Assembly: GCA_029907255.1 (NCBI GenBank) | Contig: JARYMF010000019.1 | Location: 1-34,386, forward strand | Origin: Armatimonadota bacterium | Lineage (GTDB): Bacteria; Armatimonadota; UBA5829; DTJY01 | Length of the DNA stretch: 34,386 nt | Reading direction: 5' to 3' | In this document: piece by piece, positions 1-7,697 of the stretch | How positions within the stretch are numbered: position 1 is the stretch's first letter | How the letters are laid out: every line of letters begins with the position of its first letter | Notes under the pieces: model-generated | What the model saw: the letters and a program-made list of their open reading frames with translations, nothing else | What the model was told of the DNA's origin: nothing | The model's database searches: none | Program-made: the position numbers and the translations under genes

Positions 1-395
1 CCTTTGGCATTGATTATGTGCTTGCTTTCGATGAAATGTCTAAGCCGGTGACATATATAACTCTGGACCGAACGGCGCAAGACGATTATGCACTGACGGC
101 GAGTATAATGCCCATAACATATACAAGGCTTTGGCGAACCGGAACATCCTCCTCAAAGCCGTTTTACTTTGGCGCAGGGGTTGGAATTAGTTTTTTAGAT
201 ATAAAAGAATACCCTGTTCATCCTCCATTCGTGCCTGCCGACGAGAAAAAAACCTCATTTGCCATTAACGGCATATTAGGATACGAATTCAGCGAAAGCT
301 TTTTTGCTGAGCTTAGATATATGAAAGCCGGCAAAGTAGCCGATATTGACTTCAGCGGCATGACGCTTTACTTTGGTGTTAAAAATCTATTCTGA
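1..395 (+). CDS. C-terminal part of an outer-membrane beta-barrel protein (5'-truncated)
   Basis: The reading frame is already open at the first bases of the window (codons from position 3), so this is the tail of a gene that begins upstream; the GTG at 18 is probably internal. The visible ~130 residues alternate polar and hydrophobic residues in short strands separated by Gly/Asp/Asn turns, including a Gly-rich strand (FYFGAGVGISFLDI) and a hairpin with EFSESFFAELRYMKAG. The last strand ends in ...FGVKNLF; a terminal Phe is the usual BAM-recognition signal of outer-membrane barrels. It resembles the C-terminal half of an OmpA/OmpW-like eight-stranded barrel. No ligand or function can be assigned. 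The stop lies only 6 bp from the convergent stop of the nitroreductase gene, and there is no room for a terminator between them. Confidence 0.7.
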   Translation, partial: FGIDYVLAFDEMSKPVTYITLDRTAQDDYALTASIMPITYTRLWRTGTSSSKPFYFGAGVGISFLDIKEYPVHPPFVPADEKKTSFAINGILGYEFSESFFAELRYMKAGKVADIDFSGMTLYFGVKNLF

Positions 396-401
396 TATTG
401 C

Positions 402-923
402 TCAGAGTGTTTCTTTATGAACCAAATCTTCCAGGGAGCGTCTAGGCGGCCGCTGAGGTTCCTCGGCAGCATAACCTATAGGAATCATTGCGACTGGTAT
501 GATAGATGGTGGGGCTTTGATAGCTTGCGAAACCGCTTTCGGGTCGAATGCCCCCACCCATACAGTAGCTAGTCCCAGGGCAGTCGCAGCTAGCTGGCAA
601 TATGCTGCTGCTATTGTAGCATCTTGGATGGAGTAAAGTTCCGCCCCGCGCTTTCCGTACTTGCTTGCTGATTGCATTGGATTTGCGCAGAAAACTAATG
701 TTAGTGGCGCCTGTGCTAAAAATTCTTGCCCAAATGCCGCTTGAGCCAGTTCTGCTCGTCGTTGTGCTTCTTTTACCAACACTACTTCATACGCCTGAAG
801 ATTGCCTGCAGATGGGGCAAGGTTGATAGTTTCTAAGATTAGATTTAACTTGTCATCCTCCACTTCACGAGTTTCGAACTTGCGTACGGACTTTCTTTCT
901 TTTACTGCAACGAAGAATTCCAT
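402..923 (-). CDS. Nitroreductase-family FMN oxidoreductase
   Basis: A 173-aa single-domain protein of the nitroreductase superfamily, which uses FMN and NAD(P)H to reduce nitro groups, quinones, enones or similar acceptors in the cytoplasm. Family hallmarks are visible: the N-terminal Arg-rich FMN phosphate-binding element with R10, S12 and R14, the APSAGNLQAYEVVLV segment at residues 36-50, a central YSIQDATIAAAYCQLAATALGL helix that forms the dimer interface, and a C-terminal IIPVAMIPIGYAAEEPQ strand/turn followed by a PPRRSLEDLV tail. The length fits the short bacterial subgroup. ATG start at 923 is supported by an AGGAGG Shine-Dalgarno sequence immediately upstream and by a sigma-70-type promoter at 955-983. 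The substrate cannot be deduced. Single-gene transcription unit. Confidence 0.9.
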   Translation of the reverse strand: MEFFVAVKERKSVRKFETREVEDDKLNLILETINLAPSAGNLQAYEVVLVKEAQRRAELAQAAFGQEFLAQAPLTLVFCANPMQSASKYGKRGAELYSIQDATIAAAYCQLAATALGLATVWVGAFDPKAVSQAIKAPPSIIPVAMIPIGYAAEEPQRPPRRSLEDLVHKETL

Positions 924-954
924 ATTCTTGCCTCCTGCTGTTTGCTTTTTGCAA

Positions 955-983
955 AATCTACTTTGCGAACAATTTTATGTCAA
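955..983 (-). promoter_or_regulatory. Sigma-70-type promoter of the nitroreductase gene
   Basis: On the minus strand TTGACA (978-983) is followed after exactly 17 bp by TAGATT (955-960). The -35 is consensus and the -10 matches 4 of 6. Transcription would begin about 25 nt before the ATG, leaving room for the AGGAGG ribosome-binding site. Confidence 0.6.
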
Positions 984-1216
984 TATCTTTCCCATTTGCC
1001 GGTTTTGGTCCGATGAGAACTAAAATTAGTAATACTACGCAATCCAAGATTCACCATCAAGCTGTTCATTTTTATACCCTTCTTACACGAGATATAGAAC
1101 ATGGCTCCCTAAGATGGTTAAAAGAACAACGAGGCATCAGTCGTGTTTTGAAGCGATACATGTAGCGTAGAAGGTCAGTGTTTAGATAAGTTGTGAAGGG
1201 GAAGTCTTTAAAAATA
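984..1216. other. Gene-free stretch
   Basis: Between the nitroreductase promoter and the terminator at 1217-1243 I see no supported gene. A 62-codon open frame (977-1165, plus strand) lacks a convincing ribosome-binding site and family features and is judged fortuitous. No repeats or structured elements stand out in this part. Confidence 0.5.
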
Positions 1217-1243
1217 AAAAGCCCCGAAACAATCGGGGCTTTT
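1211..1243 (-). terminator. Rho-independent terminator of the phosphodiesterase gene
   Basis: Perfect 7-bp GC-rich stem GCCCCGA (1221-1227) / TCGGGGC (1233-1239) with a 5-nt loop, extended by A-T pairs. On the minus strand it is followed by TTTTTATTTTT, so it terminates the leftward gene ending at 1301. On the plus strand the T-run is only four bases, so termination that way would be weaker. Confidence 0.85.
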
Positions 1244-1251
1244 GCGATTTT

Positions 1252-1285
1252 ATGATATCTAGAAAATGGTTGAATGAGATATCAT
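1252..1285. repeat. Perfect 9-bp inverted repeat in a 3' untranslated region
   Basis: ATGATATCT (1252-1260) and AGATATCAT (1277-1285) are perfect inverted copies separated by 16 bp. The pair sits between the stop codon of the phosphodiesterase gene (1301) and its terminator. It would form a second, A/T-rich hairpin in the same 3' UTR, possibly stabilising the message. Confidence 0.5.
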
Positions 1286-1300
1286 TTGCAATTTTGGTTA

Positions 1301-2374
1301 TTATTTAGTCAGCACTACTCCCTTAAACTTGGGCTCGAGTTTTGAAATATCAACACCCATTTCGCTCAAAATAGTTGGTGCAATGTCGCGCTGATGGCCA
1401 TCCCTTTTTAGGGATTTCAAGTTCGCCGTGAGAAAAACATAAGGAGCATTGCTGTGGCTCGTCTTGCCTTCGTCGAACCCATGGTCAGCAGTTACAAAAA
1501 TCATAGTCTTGTCGTAAACGCCAAGGTCTTTTAGTTTTTTTACAATCTCACCCAACCACTTATCGCAAGCGATTATCGCGTCATTGTGCTCCTTCGAATT
1601 CTCACCGTGATTGTGGCCAGTATGATCAGGATCACTGAAGTGATAAAAAGCAAAGAATCTGCCTTTTCCATATTTGTCTAGGTAGTTAATCATTAGGGGA
1701 CCATTTACTTCGCACGTTCGGCTTTTCTCGCCATCCCAGACATCTATATTTTTGCTGACATGGAAAAATGGCTCGCCATCGGTATTTTGAATTATCGCGT
1801 TTAATCTCTGTACTTGGGCTTTTCTCTTCTGTTGTGCTTGGGCTGCGGCATCGGGATCGGCTATACCGGTCTTGTTGTTGGGCTTGTTCCGAGCTTTAAT
1901 TTTTTCAAGTTGAGCCTTTGCTTGTGCAATTTGCTCGGGAGTGGATGGAGGGCATGAACCGATATGATGAGTCTTGCCTGTTACCATAATAGTAGCGATG
2001 TTGTCGTCACCAAACTGCTTTTCCAGGCGTTCAAATATAGATAAGCCTGCAGGTATGGCTTTGAACTTGGAGTTGCTCATTACGCCTGTGACATCTGGAT
2101 CATAACCGGTAAGCATCTGTGTATGGCCTGCCTTGGTGTCGGTATTATGGCCACTGATGTCAATTTTGACCATATTACCCTCGGAGATCAGTTTGGCGAG
2201 GTTTGGCAGTTCATTTCGAGAAAGACACTCATTTAAGTGGTCTCTCTGCACGCCGTCCCATGAGAACAGAATTGCATTTCTATGGCTTGGTGGGGTTGCT
2301 GGGTTAAAGCAGAACCCAGGCAAGCACAAAGCGACAAGCAACAAGATAAGAAGCACAAAACGGGATTTCCTCAA
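1301..2374 (-). CDS. Secreted alkaline-phosphatase-superfamily phosphodiesterase (nucleotide pyrophosphatase type)
   Basis: A 357-aa exported metallo-phosphodiesterase/phosphatase of the type I phosphodiesterase/nucleotide pyrophosphatase family. A basic N-terminus and hydrophobic core (residues 1-22) form a signal peptide. Metal and nucleophile positions can be read: D40 in FSWDGV, nucleophile T85 in GHTQMLTG, D250 and H254 in DPDHTGH, D297-H298 in TADHGFDEG, and H307. These match the two-zinc site of the superfamily. Residues ~144-193 are a low-complexity Ala/Lys/Gln segment that looks like an inserted helical arm. The start is TTG at 2374, chosen because a strong AGGAGGAGG sequence precedes it and the signal peptide begins there. 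Substrate unknown; nucleotide, phospholipid or phosphonate esters are all possible. Monocistronic, ending at the terminator at 1211-1243. Confidence 0.85.
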   Translation of the reverse strand: MRKSRFVLLILLLVALCLPGFCFNPATPPSHRNAILFSWDGVQRDHLNECLSRNELPNLAKLISEGNMVKIDISGHNTDTKAGHTQMLTGYDPDVTGVMSNSKFKAIPAGLSIFERLEKQFGDDNIATIMVTGKTHHIGSCPPSTPEQIAQAKAQLEKIKARNKPNNKTGIADPDAAAQAQQKRKAQVQRLNAIIQNTDGEPFFHVSKNIDVWDGEKSRTCEVNGPLMINYLDKYGKGRFFAFYHFSDPDHTGHNHGENSKEHNDAIIACDKWLGEIVKKLKDLGVYDKTMIFVTADHGFDEGKTSHSNAPYVFLTANLKSLKRDGHQRDIAPTILSEMGVDISKLEPKFKGVVLTK

Positions 2375-2603
2375 GCTTTCCTCCTCCTCTTTCTTGAATT
2401 TTTACCAGCCTTTGTAGACGATTAAGCTAGTAAATTGTTCATACTTTCATTAAACGACAGTGGTGAAAATCCTCCCGAATGATAACTGCGTTCCAACAGT
2501 GTTACGTATCCTAGGTCCAAACGTCTTCGTGCTGTCTCGATAAGCATTGAAAATTGGGTAAGAATACCTTGCATCAAGCTTATAAATAGAAAAAAGCGGC
2601 AAA

Positions 2604-3194
2604 GTGAAATGCTTAGTTGTCGTTGCTCATCCTGATGATGAGGCTATATGGATGGGCGGTACAATATTGAGACATCGTGACTGGGAGTGGCACATTCTTA
2701 GCTTGTGCCGGGCTGGTGATCCCGACCGTGAACCTCATTTTTGGCATGCGGCGCGGGAATTTGGTGCAAGAGCCGGGATATCCAATCTCGACGATAGCCC
2801 AGTACTGGCAGAGCTATCGCCGGATTTGCTTGAAATAAAAGTTCGTATTAGGAGTTTTGCTTCCGAAGTTTACGATTTAATTTTTACACATGGCGAGAAT
2901 GGCGAATATGAGCGTCATCCTCGCCATGAGCAAACTCATTGCGCTGTAAGCAACATGGTGACTAAAGGCGAGCTCAAAGGGATTCTTACATGTTTTGCAT
3001 ACATTAATGGCTGCCCTGATATGTTGGCGCCAATTATTGTGCATCTTACCGAGGCAGAGCATGCTACAAAACGTCGCATTATTCACGATATTTACGGCTT
3101 TGGCGCGGGAAGTTTCGAGTTTGAAGCCGCTGGGCCCATAGAAGCATTTAGATATTGCCGAGAGGGAGCTAATGAAAATCCTATTGCTCTATGA
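2604..3194 (+). CDS. PIG-L (LmbE-like) family N-deacetylase
   Basis: A 196-aa zinc-dependent deacetylase of the PIG-L/LmbE family, whose members remove acetyl groups from GlcNAc-containing conjugates (examples are MshB of mycothiol and BshB of bacillithiol synthesis). The signature HPDDE lies at residues 9-13, right after the first beta strand, and supplies two zinc ligands and the catalytic Asp; the HGENGEYERHPRHEQTH segment contains the later His ligand. The start is GTG at 2604, placed by the fixed distance to HPDDE; no strong Shine-Dalgarno is visible. The 3' end overlaps the next gene, a GT4 glycosyltransferase, by 23 bp, so the two are almost certainly co-translated and may act in succession on the same sugar conjugate. 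It lacks a signal peptide and should be cytoplasmic. Confidence 0.88.
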   Translation: MKCLVVVAHPDDEAIWMGGTILRHRDWEWHILSLCRAGDPDREPHFWHAAREFGARAGISNLDDSPVLAELSPDLLEIKVRIRSFASEVYDLIFTHGENGEYERHPRHEQTHCAVSNMVTKGELKGILTCFAYINGCPDMLAPIIVHLTEAEHATKRRIIHDIYGFGAGSFEFEAAGPIEAFRYCREGANENPIAL

Positions 3195-4323
3195 GTACCC
3201 ACCGCCTCCGGCTGGACTCGCTACGCAAGGGGATTTGCTTTACCGCGGTCTTCGCGAACTAGGCGCGGATTGTATGCCAGCGCCGAGATCCGGCTCTCTG
3301 CAAAAGGAGTGGCTCTACAAATGCTATAAGCCAGATGTGGTTATAGGCGTTGGCTGGTGGGGACAATTGCCTGAGCTTGTGATGCATCCGCAAAGATTTG
3401 GCATACAAGCAGTTCCATGGCTTGTAGCAGATGGGTGGGTTGCCAACTATCAGGATGTGCTGAATGCTTTACCCCTAATACTTACTACAAGCAAATGGGT
3501 AGCCGAAACCTATACGAGAGACGGTGTTTCACCTGAGCGCATGGTTGTTCAACCAATTGGCTGTGACATAGACTCATTCCGGCCCCTTCCAAAGGAGGAT
3601 AAATATGTGAAGGCAGTTCGGGAGGTTCTAGGGGTCAGGGATGATGAGAAGCTGATACTTACAATTGGTGGTGATGGGGCAAGTAAAGGGAGTCAGGAGA
3701 TGATGAGAGCACTTGCCAAGATTGATAATGAATATCCAAATTGGCGATATGTCTGCAAAGTTTGGTCCCAGGAGCGCACAGAAAGACAGACCAAGATTGA
3801 CCTAGCTCTTGCAGAAGAACTTGGTATAAGACATAAAGTTCTGTATGTTGATGGTGTTTTGTCTCGCGAATTCATGCCCTATCTTTATAATGCTTGTGAT
3901 ATCTATGCCGGTCCAAGCCGCCAGGAAGGCTTTGGCATGCCACATGTAGAGGCCCAAGCGTGCGGAAAACCTGTGTTGAGCGTGAACGCAATGGGCATAA
4001 AAGAAACAGTAATCCATGGCGAGACCGGCTTTATGGCTAAAGTGGGAGAATGGGTTTCAATTACAGAAGGGGAGGTTGGCCCCAAAGAAGGTTTTCCAGA
4101 GCAGCGAGTCATTAAGTTCGCAAAGCCCAAACTGATCGCAGTGCGTGCAGATGTGGAAGATTTGGCAAAATATGCCTTACGCCTCTTAGCCGATGATAAT
4201 TTGCGCGGGGAGATGGGTGCAACTGCTAGGAAGCATGTGGAGAAAAACTTTGATTATCGGGATGTTGCAAGGCGAATATTAGAGTTGGTCAGCACAAAGC
4301 TTTCCCTGCCAATGGCCGCATGA
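3172..4323 (+). CDS. GT4-type (GT-B fold) glycosyltransferase
   Basis: A 383-aa retaining glycosyltransferase. The N-terminal half begins MKILLLYEYPPPPAGLATQG, a nucleotide-sugar-enzyme Rossmann start with a Gly-containing acceptor loop. The C-terminal half carries the GT4 donor site: the strand LILTIGGDGASKG (161-173), then RQEGFGMPHVEAQACGKPV at 250-268 with the E-x7-E pair E252/E260, which contacts the donor sugar. A hydrophilic segment around 294-310 is a small insertion. The protein is soluble with no membrane segment. ATG at 3172 follows GAGGGAG and lies inside the end of the PIG-L gene, indicating translational coupling. Donor and acceptor cannot be read from sequence; the PIG-L partner suggests an N-acetylhexosamine conjugate, by analogy with the MshA/MshB and BshA/BshB pairs. 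Confidence 0.87.
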   Translation: MKILLLYEYPPPPAGLATQGDLLYRGLRELGADCMPAPRSGSLQKEWLYKCYKPDVVIGVGWWGQLPELVMHPQRFGIQAVPWLVADGWVANYQDVLNALPLILTTSKWVAETYTRDGVSPERMVVQPIGCDIDSFRPLPKEDKYVKAVREVLGVRDDEKLILTIGGDGASKGSQEMMRALAKIDNEYPNWRYVCKVWSQERTERQTKIDLALAEELGIRHKVLYVDGVLSREFMPYLYNACDIYAGPSRQEGFGMPHVEAQACGKPVLSVNAMGIKETVIHGETGFMAKVGEWVSITEGEVGPKEGFPEQRVIKFAKPKLIAVRADVEDLAKYALRLLADDNLRGEMGATARKHVEKNFDYRDVARRILELVSTKLSLPMAA

Positions 4324-4501
4324 TTTATATAATTGTTCTTTGACACCAGCTCTCAGCAATTGGAAAAGACAAAATGCGTTTCCTGCTATTACGGGATTAT
4401 TGGGCGGAGACGTACTTTAAAGTGGTTATTGCGACTTTGCTATACCAATTTTTAATGAAATGTAACCTCGGGTCATGGGTGCATAAGGCGGGTGTTTCTA
4501 A

Positions 4502-5695
4502 ATGGCAAAATCAGACGCTATGCAGGTCGAGAATGCTGAAGTTTTAGTTGAGGAAGCATTTGCCAAGGCGAAAATTGTACTTGACAAGTGTTCAACGCCA
4601 AATGGGATTTTTGCTTCTCCCACATACTACAATGCCGTTTATGCTCGCGATGCCCTAATCGCTTCTCTTGGAGGGCTGGTTTCAGGTGAGGAGCGGTTTC
4701 TTCGTCAATGGTTGAAGACTATGGATACCCTAATGGATAGGCAGTCAACAAGCGGCCAGATACCTAATTGCGTGGATACATTTATCCCGTCGCGTCCAAG
4801 GCTTGTGGCTTTTGGGGCAGCCGATGCTTCACTCTGGTTTATCCTAACACTTGCTTATGCGGAGCGACTTCTTGGAACCGAATTCTCGGAATTCCACCAG
4901 GCGGCAGAGCGCGCGCTGGTGTGGCTGGAGTATCAGGATGCTCACGAGGAAGGTTTAATTGAACAGCAAGAGGCAACCGACTGGATGGATATCACTGCCA
5001 ATCGTGGGCATGTTCTCTATACGAACGTTCTGTGGTTTGCGGTCCTGGAGTTGAGGCGCGATATTAAGAAAGCGCATCTTGTTCGTGAAGCAATAAATGG
5101 GTTTCTTTGGAATGATGAGAAAGGTTATTTTCTTCCTTGGTCATGGAAACAAGAACGCGGAGAGTGGTTTGATACTACAGCAAACGCATTTGCCATAGCA
5201 TTTGGCCTTGCAGATCCTGAGCAGACTGAAAGCATCCTCAATTACTTGTTCAAGCGCCGACTGGATGAGCCTTATCCGGTTAGAGCAATTCATCCTCCAA
5301 TTAAGCCAGGAGATAAAGATTGGCGCGATTATTATATAACCGAGCACGAGCTGAATAAGCCGAATCAGTATCATAATGGGGGCATATGGCCTTGGGTTGG
5401 TGGACTTTACGTTGCCGCTCTTGTTCGGGCAGGACATATGGAGCGAGCTAAAGAAACGCTTGTTCGGTTGGCGGTGGCAAACAAACTAGGCCGCGAACAA
5501 GAGTGGGAGTTCAACGAATGGCTTCATGGCATTACTGGCGAACCAAGAGGAGCGGCATACCAAGCATGGTCATCTGGAATGTATTTGTATGCTTATTCAT
5601 GTGTTAAAGAAGGTCATGAACCTGTCTTTTCAATGCTCGAATCCAAGGAATGCCAGCTCTGGCATAACACAAACCTCGGCAATCAAAACCCATAA
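4502..5695 (+). CDS. Six-hairpin glycoside hydrolase (GH100 / amylo-alpha-1,6-glucosidase-like)
   Basis: A 397-aa protein with the alternating helical pattern of an (alpha/alpha)6 glycosidase. Recognisable pieces are YYNAVYARDALIASLGGL (42-59), comparable to the GRDTLISLPGL motif of debranching enzymes; FGAADASLWF (104-113); ATDWMDITANRGHVLYTN (158-175) with acidic residues D160 and D163; QYHNGGIWPWVGG (289-301); and EFNEWLHGITGEP (336-348). The set resembles neutral/alkaline invertases (GH100) and COG3408 debranching proteins. No signal peptide, so probably cytoplasmic. It follows the GT4 gene after 178 bp and precedes a UroD-like gene by 89 bp. The substrate (sucrose, alpha-glucan or another alpha-glucoside) is unresolved. 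ATG 4502 is the natural start although its ribosome-binding site is weak. Confidence 0.75.
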   Translation: MAKSDAMQVENAEVLVEEAFAKAKIVLDKCSTPNGIFASPTYYNAVYARDALIASLGGLVSGEERFLRQWLKTMDTLMDRQSTSGQIPNCVDTFIPSRPRLVAFGAADASLWFILTLAYAERLLGTEFSEFHQAAERALVWLEYQDAHEEGLIEQQEATDWMDITANRGHVLYTNVLWFAVLELRRDIKKAHLVREAINGFLWNDEKGYFLPWSWKQERGEWFDTTANAFAIAFGLADPEQTESILNYLFKRRLDEPYPVRAIHPPIKPGDKDWRDYYITEHELNKPNQYHNGGIWPWVGGLYVAALVRAGHMERAKETLVRLAVANKLGREQEWEFNEWLHGITGEPRGAAYQAWSSGMYLYAYSCVKEGHEPVFSMLESKECQLWHNTNLGNQNP

Positions 5696-5784
5696 CCTCA
5701 ATTGCATCTTAATTGCAAACCCTGCAGGAATCTATTTAATCCTCATCGTATGCTTTCTTTGAGAACTTATTCTAGGAGAGAATC

Positions 5785-6867
5785 GTGGGGCTTCTTGGAT
5801 TGGAGAATTGGGAGAAATCTAGAGAGCGGTTTGAGGCGTGGTGGCATGGCGAGGTAGTTGACCGCCCGTTGCTTCAGGTAATTGCTCCAAAAAAAGATGC
5901 GCCGAATGAACCTATGCCCACATATTCTAGCCAGGAGGAAAAATGGCTTAACCCTGATTATCGAATTCGTCTTTTTGAATGGGAGTTGAGTCGAACCTAT
6001 TTTGCCGGGGATGCTTTTCCTTATTTAGATACTCATATTGGCCCGGGGACGCTATCTCTCTACCTTGGCGCGAAGCCCGTATTTACCGACCGCACGGTGT
6101 GGTATCACAAGTGCATTGATGATGTCACCACTGCTACAGTTCCGACTTTCAATGAGAATAATCCATACTGGCAGGCTAGCCTCAGAATAGCTCAGGAAGG
6201 CGTGAAGAGGCTTGAGGGGCGTGCGCTGGTATCTTTTCCGGATTTGATTGAGAATTTAGATACGATTGCTTCGCTAATTGGCACTCGCGAGCTACTCACA
6301 GCTTTGGTTGATTGTCCAGAGAAGATTCATGAGTTCCAACGTGCAATTCTCCCACTTTATATTGAGTACCACAGAAGACTTTATGAAATTATTAAAGACG
6401 AAATTGGCGGTTCGTGTTTCTCTGCATTTCGGATTTATGGCAAAGGGCGGATTGCTAAACTTCAGTGTGATTTCAGTGCGATGATTTCTGCAAAAATGTT
6501 TGAAGAGTTTGTTGCCCCTTATTTATGCGAACAATGCCGCCAGCTCGACCACACGGTTTATCATTGGGATGGTCCATGTGCACTTCAGCATGAAGGCCCC
6601 TTGCTTGCAATAAAGGAGCTAGAGGCAATCCAGTGGACGCCAGGGGCGGGACAGCCAGGATGTGGAGACCCTGTTTGGTATCCTCTCTATCACCGCATAC
6701 GTAAAGCTGGGAAGTCGCTCATGCTTCTAGGCGTCACACCGTCAGAGGCACAGGCTCTTGTCGAAGAGTTCGGCCCTGAAGGCCTTGATTTGGTGGTCTC
6801 GGTTTCGAGCCAGGAGGAAGCAGACGAGCTTGTTCGTCAGTCATTCAAATGGCGTAGGATTGCATAA
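5785..6867 (+). CDS. UroD-superfamily protein (putative methyltransferase-like), copy 1
   Basis: A 360-aa TIM-barrel protein of the uroporphyrinogen-decarboxylase superfamily. It lacks the N-terminal RQAGR-type signature of true HemE and instead starts with a WEKSRERFEAWWHGEVVDRPL element typical of uncharacterised UroD-like proteins. Near the C-terminus, HWDGP (H260, D262) and a QWTPGAGQPGCGDP loop occupy the region that binds zinc or substrate in MtaA/MtbA-type corrinoid:CoM methyltransferases; a final SVSSQEEADEL helix closes the barrel. Function is therefore more likely methyl or one-carbon transfer, or another activity, than haem synthesis. GTG 5785 is chosen because TAGGAGAG precedes it. 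Two further UroD-like genes occur in this window (9584, 22143); the three are clearly divergent from one another. Confidence 0.78.
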   Translation: MGLLGLENWEKSRERFEAWWHGEVVDRPLLQVIAPKKDAPNEPMPTYSSQEEKWLNPDYRIRLFEWELSRTYFAGDAFPYLDTHIGPGTLSLYLGAKPVFTDRTVWYHKCIDDVTTATVPTFNENNPYWQASLRIAQEGVKRLEGRALVSFPDLIENLDTIASLIGTRELLTALVDCPEKIHEFQRAILPLYIEYHRRLYEIIKDEIGGSCFSAFRIYGKGRIAKLQCDFSAMISAKMFEEFVAPYLCEQCRQLDHTVYHWDGPCALQHEGPLLAIKELEAIQWTPGAGQPGCGDPVWYPLYHRIRKAGKSLMLLGVTPSEAQALVEEFGPEGLDLVVSVSSQEEADELVRQSFKWRRIA

Positions 6868-7013
6868 TTTGCTTTATAGAAATATCAGGGCGTCAGTAAA
6901 GTAGCTTCTCATTTTCAAGGTTTTCGTTAACCTAAAAGCGCATTTTGTAAGCCTTTTTGCCCAGTACCCAGATGCTTGACGGACAAGTCTATGGAATAGA
7001 GTAAGTCAGAGGC
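6868..7013. other. Intergenic stretch without recognisable feature
   Basis: Between the UroD-like gene and the promoter at 7014 I see no gene, terminator or repeat. Confidence 0.4.
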
Positions 7014-7042
7014 TTGACAAAACTTTCAAGAAGTGATATACT
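7014..7042 (+). promoter_or_regulatory. Near-consensus sigma-70 promoter of the LuxR-type HTH gene
   Basis: TTGACA (7014-7019), a 17-bp spacer, and TATACT (7037-7042). This is 11 of 12 matches to the consensus with optimal spacing, the strongest promoter in the window. The predicted start near 7049 leaves a leader of about 120 nt. Confidence 0.85.
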
Positions 7043-7048
7043 TACGAC

Positions 7049-7169
7049 AAAACGGCGATATTTCCGTGATTTAGAACCAGTTAGACGCAAAAATTAACGG
7101 AAGTTGTGGAGTATGCGTAGGGCGCTCATTTGAGGCGGGGAGCTGCTACCCAACGGAAAGGAAACATCA
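7049..7169 (+). promoter_or_regulatory. Long, foldable 5' leader of the HTH gene
   Basis: About 120 nt lie between the predicted transcription start and the ATG. Pairings visible by eye include ACGCA (7085-7089) with TGCGT (7114-7118), enclosing a TAAC-GGAA-GTTG hairpin whose loop is of the GNRA type, and a possible GTAG / CTAC pairing that brackets a Gly/Cys-codon-free G-rich segment before the ribosome-binding site AAAGGAAA. It may be a structured regulatory leader. I could not match it to a known riboswitch class. Confidence 0.35.
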
Positions 7170-7448
7170 ATGGACAATGAAAACAGGTCGCCGGATTGTC
7201 AAGAAGAAGCGGTAATCGGGCTTACAAAACGCGAAATTGAGGTTCTGCAACTCGTTCTTGAGGGCAAGTCAAGTAAAGAAGTAGCCGCCATTCTCTGCTG
7301 TAGCAAGCGAACTGTTGACTTCCACCTTGCGCGAATATACGATAAGTTGAACGTTTCAAATAGGGTTCAGGCGATGCGCCGCTGTGCGGGGCTTGGCTTG
7401 ATACCCATGGGCGGCAATGGTGGAAACGGACGAGAAGAAGTAGGTTGA
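7170..7448 (+). CDS. Stand-alone LuxR/GerE-type HTH DNA-binding protein
   Basis: A 92-aa protein that is almost entirely a LuxR-type helix-turn-helix: LTKREIEVLQLVLEGKSSKEVAAIL (about residues 18-42) followed by the recognition helix CSKRTVDFHLARIYDKLNVSNRVQAM (45-70). This is the DNA-binding half of NarL/GerE regulators; the usual N-terminal receiver or ligand domain is missing and the C-terminus is a short Gly/Asn-rich tail. Such short GerE-like proteins bind DNA as dimers and may be regulated by abundance rather than by phosphorylation. Expression looks deliberately strong and isolated: near-consensus promoter, ~120-nt leader, AAAGGAAA ribosome-binding site and a perfect terminator at 7527. 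The two Cys residues preceding the recognition helix (C43, C44) are unusual and could give redox sensitivity; that is speculation. Confidence 0.88.
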   Translation: MDNENRSPDCQEEAVIGLTKREIEVLQLVLEGKSSKEVAAILCCSKRTVDFHLARIYDKLNVSNRVQAMRRCAGLGLIPMGGNGGNGREEVG

Positions 7449-7526
7449 GAAGCTTTTATAGCTGTTGAAACGCGCCTGCAAGTAAGATGTGGTAGGTTTT
7501 TTGGGGTGAAATGTTGCTAATTTTCG

Positions 7527-7557
7527 CCGGACTGAAAAAATTTCAGTCCGGTTTTTT
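7527..7557 (+). terminator. Strong rho-independent terminator
   Basis: Perfect 11-bp stem CCGGACTGAAA (7527-7537) / TTTCAGTCCGG (7541-7551) with a 3-nt loop, followed by TTTTTTA. It ends the HTH transcript and insulates the next gene. Confidence 0.93.
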
Positions 7558-7649
7558 ATAGCTTGACTTGCCAACACATTTGAATTATTAAGAGTAGGAA
7601 TTCAAACCTTAACAAGTAATTTTATCCTGATGGGTGTTTTGGTAAACGT

Positions 7650-7678
7650 TTGCATAGTCGTTTATGATGGTGTATAAC
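7650..7678 (+). promoter_or_regulatory. Sigma-70-type promoter of the CPBP protease / STAS operon
   Basis: TTGCAT (7650-7655), 17-bp spacer, TATAAC (7673-7678). The start codon at 7698 is only ~13 nt beyond the predicted start, but a GAGAGGGAT ribosome-binding site still fits. Confidence 0.6.
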
Positions 7679-7697
7679 TTAATGAGCGAGAGGGATA

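Noticed and set aside
977..1165. 62-codon open frame between nitroreductase and phosphodiesterase genes
   Set aside because: No ribosome-binding site, no family features, starts inside the nitroreductase promoter region.
4374..4532. Roughly 50-codon ATG frame running into the six-hairpin glycosidase gene
   Set aside because: Poor ribosome-binding site and long overlap with a clear gene in another frame.
5785..6867. HemE annotation for the UroD-like genes
   Set aside because: The Arg-rich N-terminal signature of true uroporphyrinogen decarboxylase is absent in all three copies and no haem genes are nearby.
7049..7169. Possible c-di-GMP (GEMM) riboswitch because of GACGCAAA
   Set aside because: The second conserved block and the tetraloop-receptor part of GEMM are not found; only a generic structured leader is claimed.
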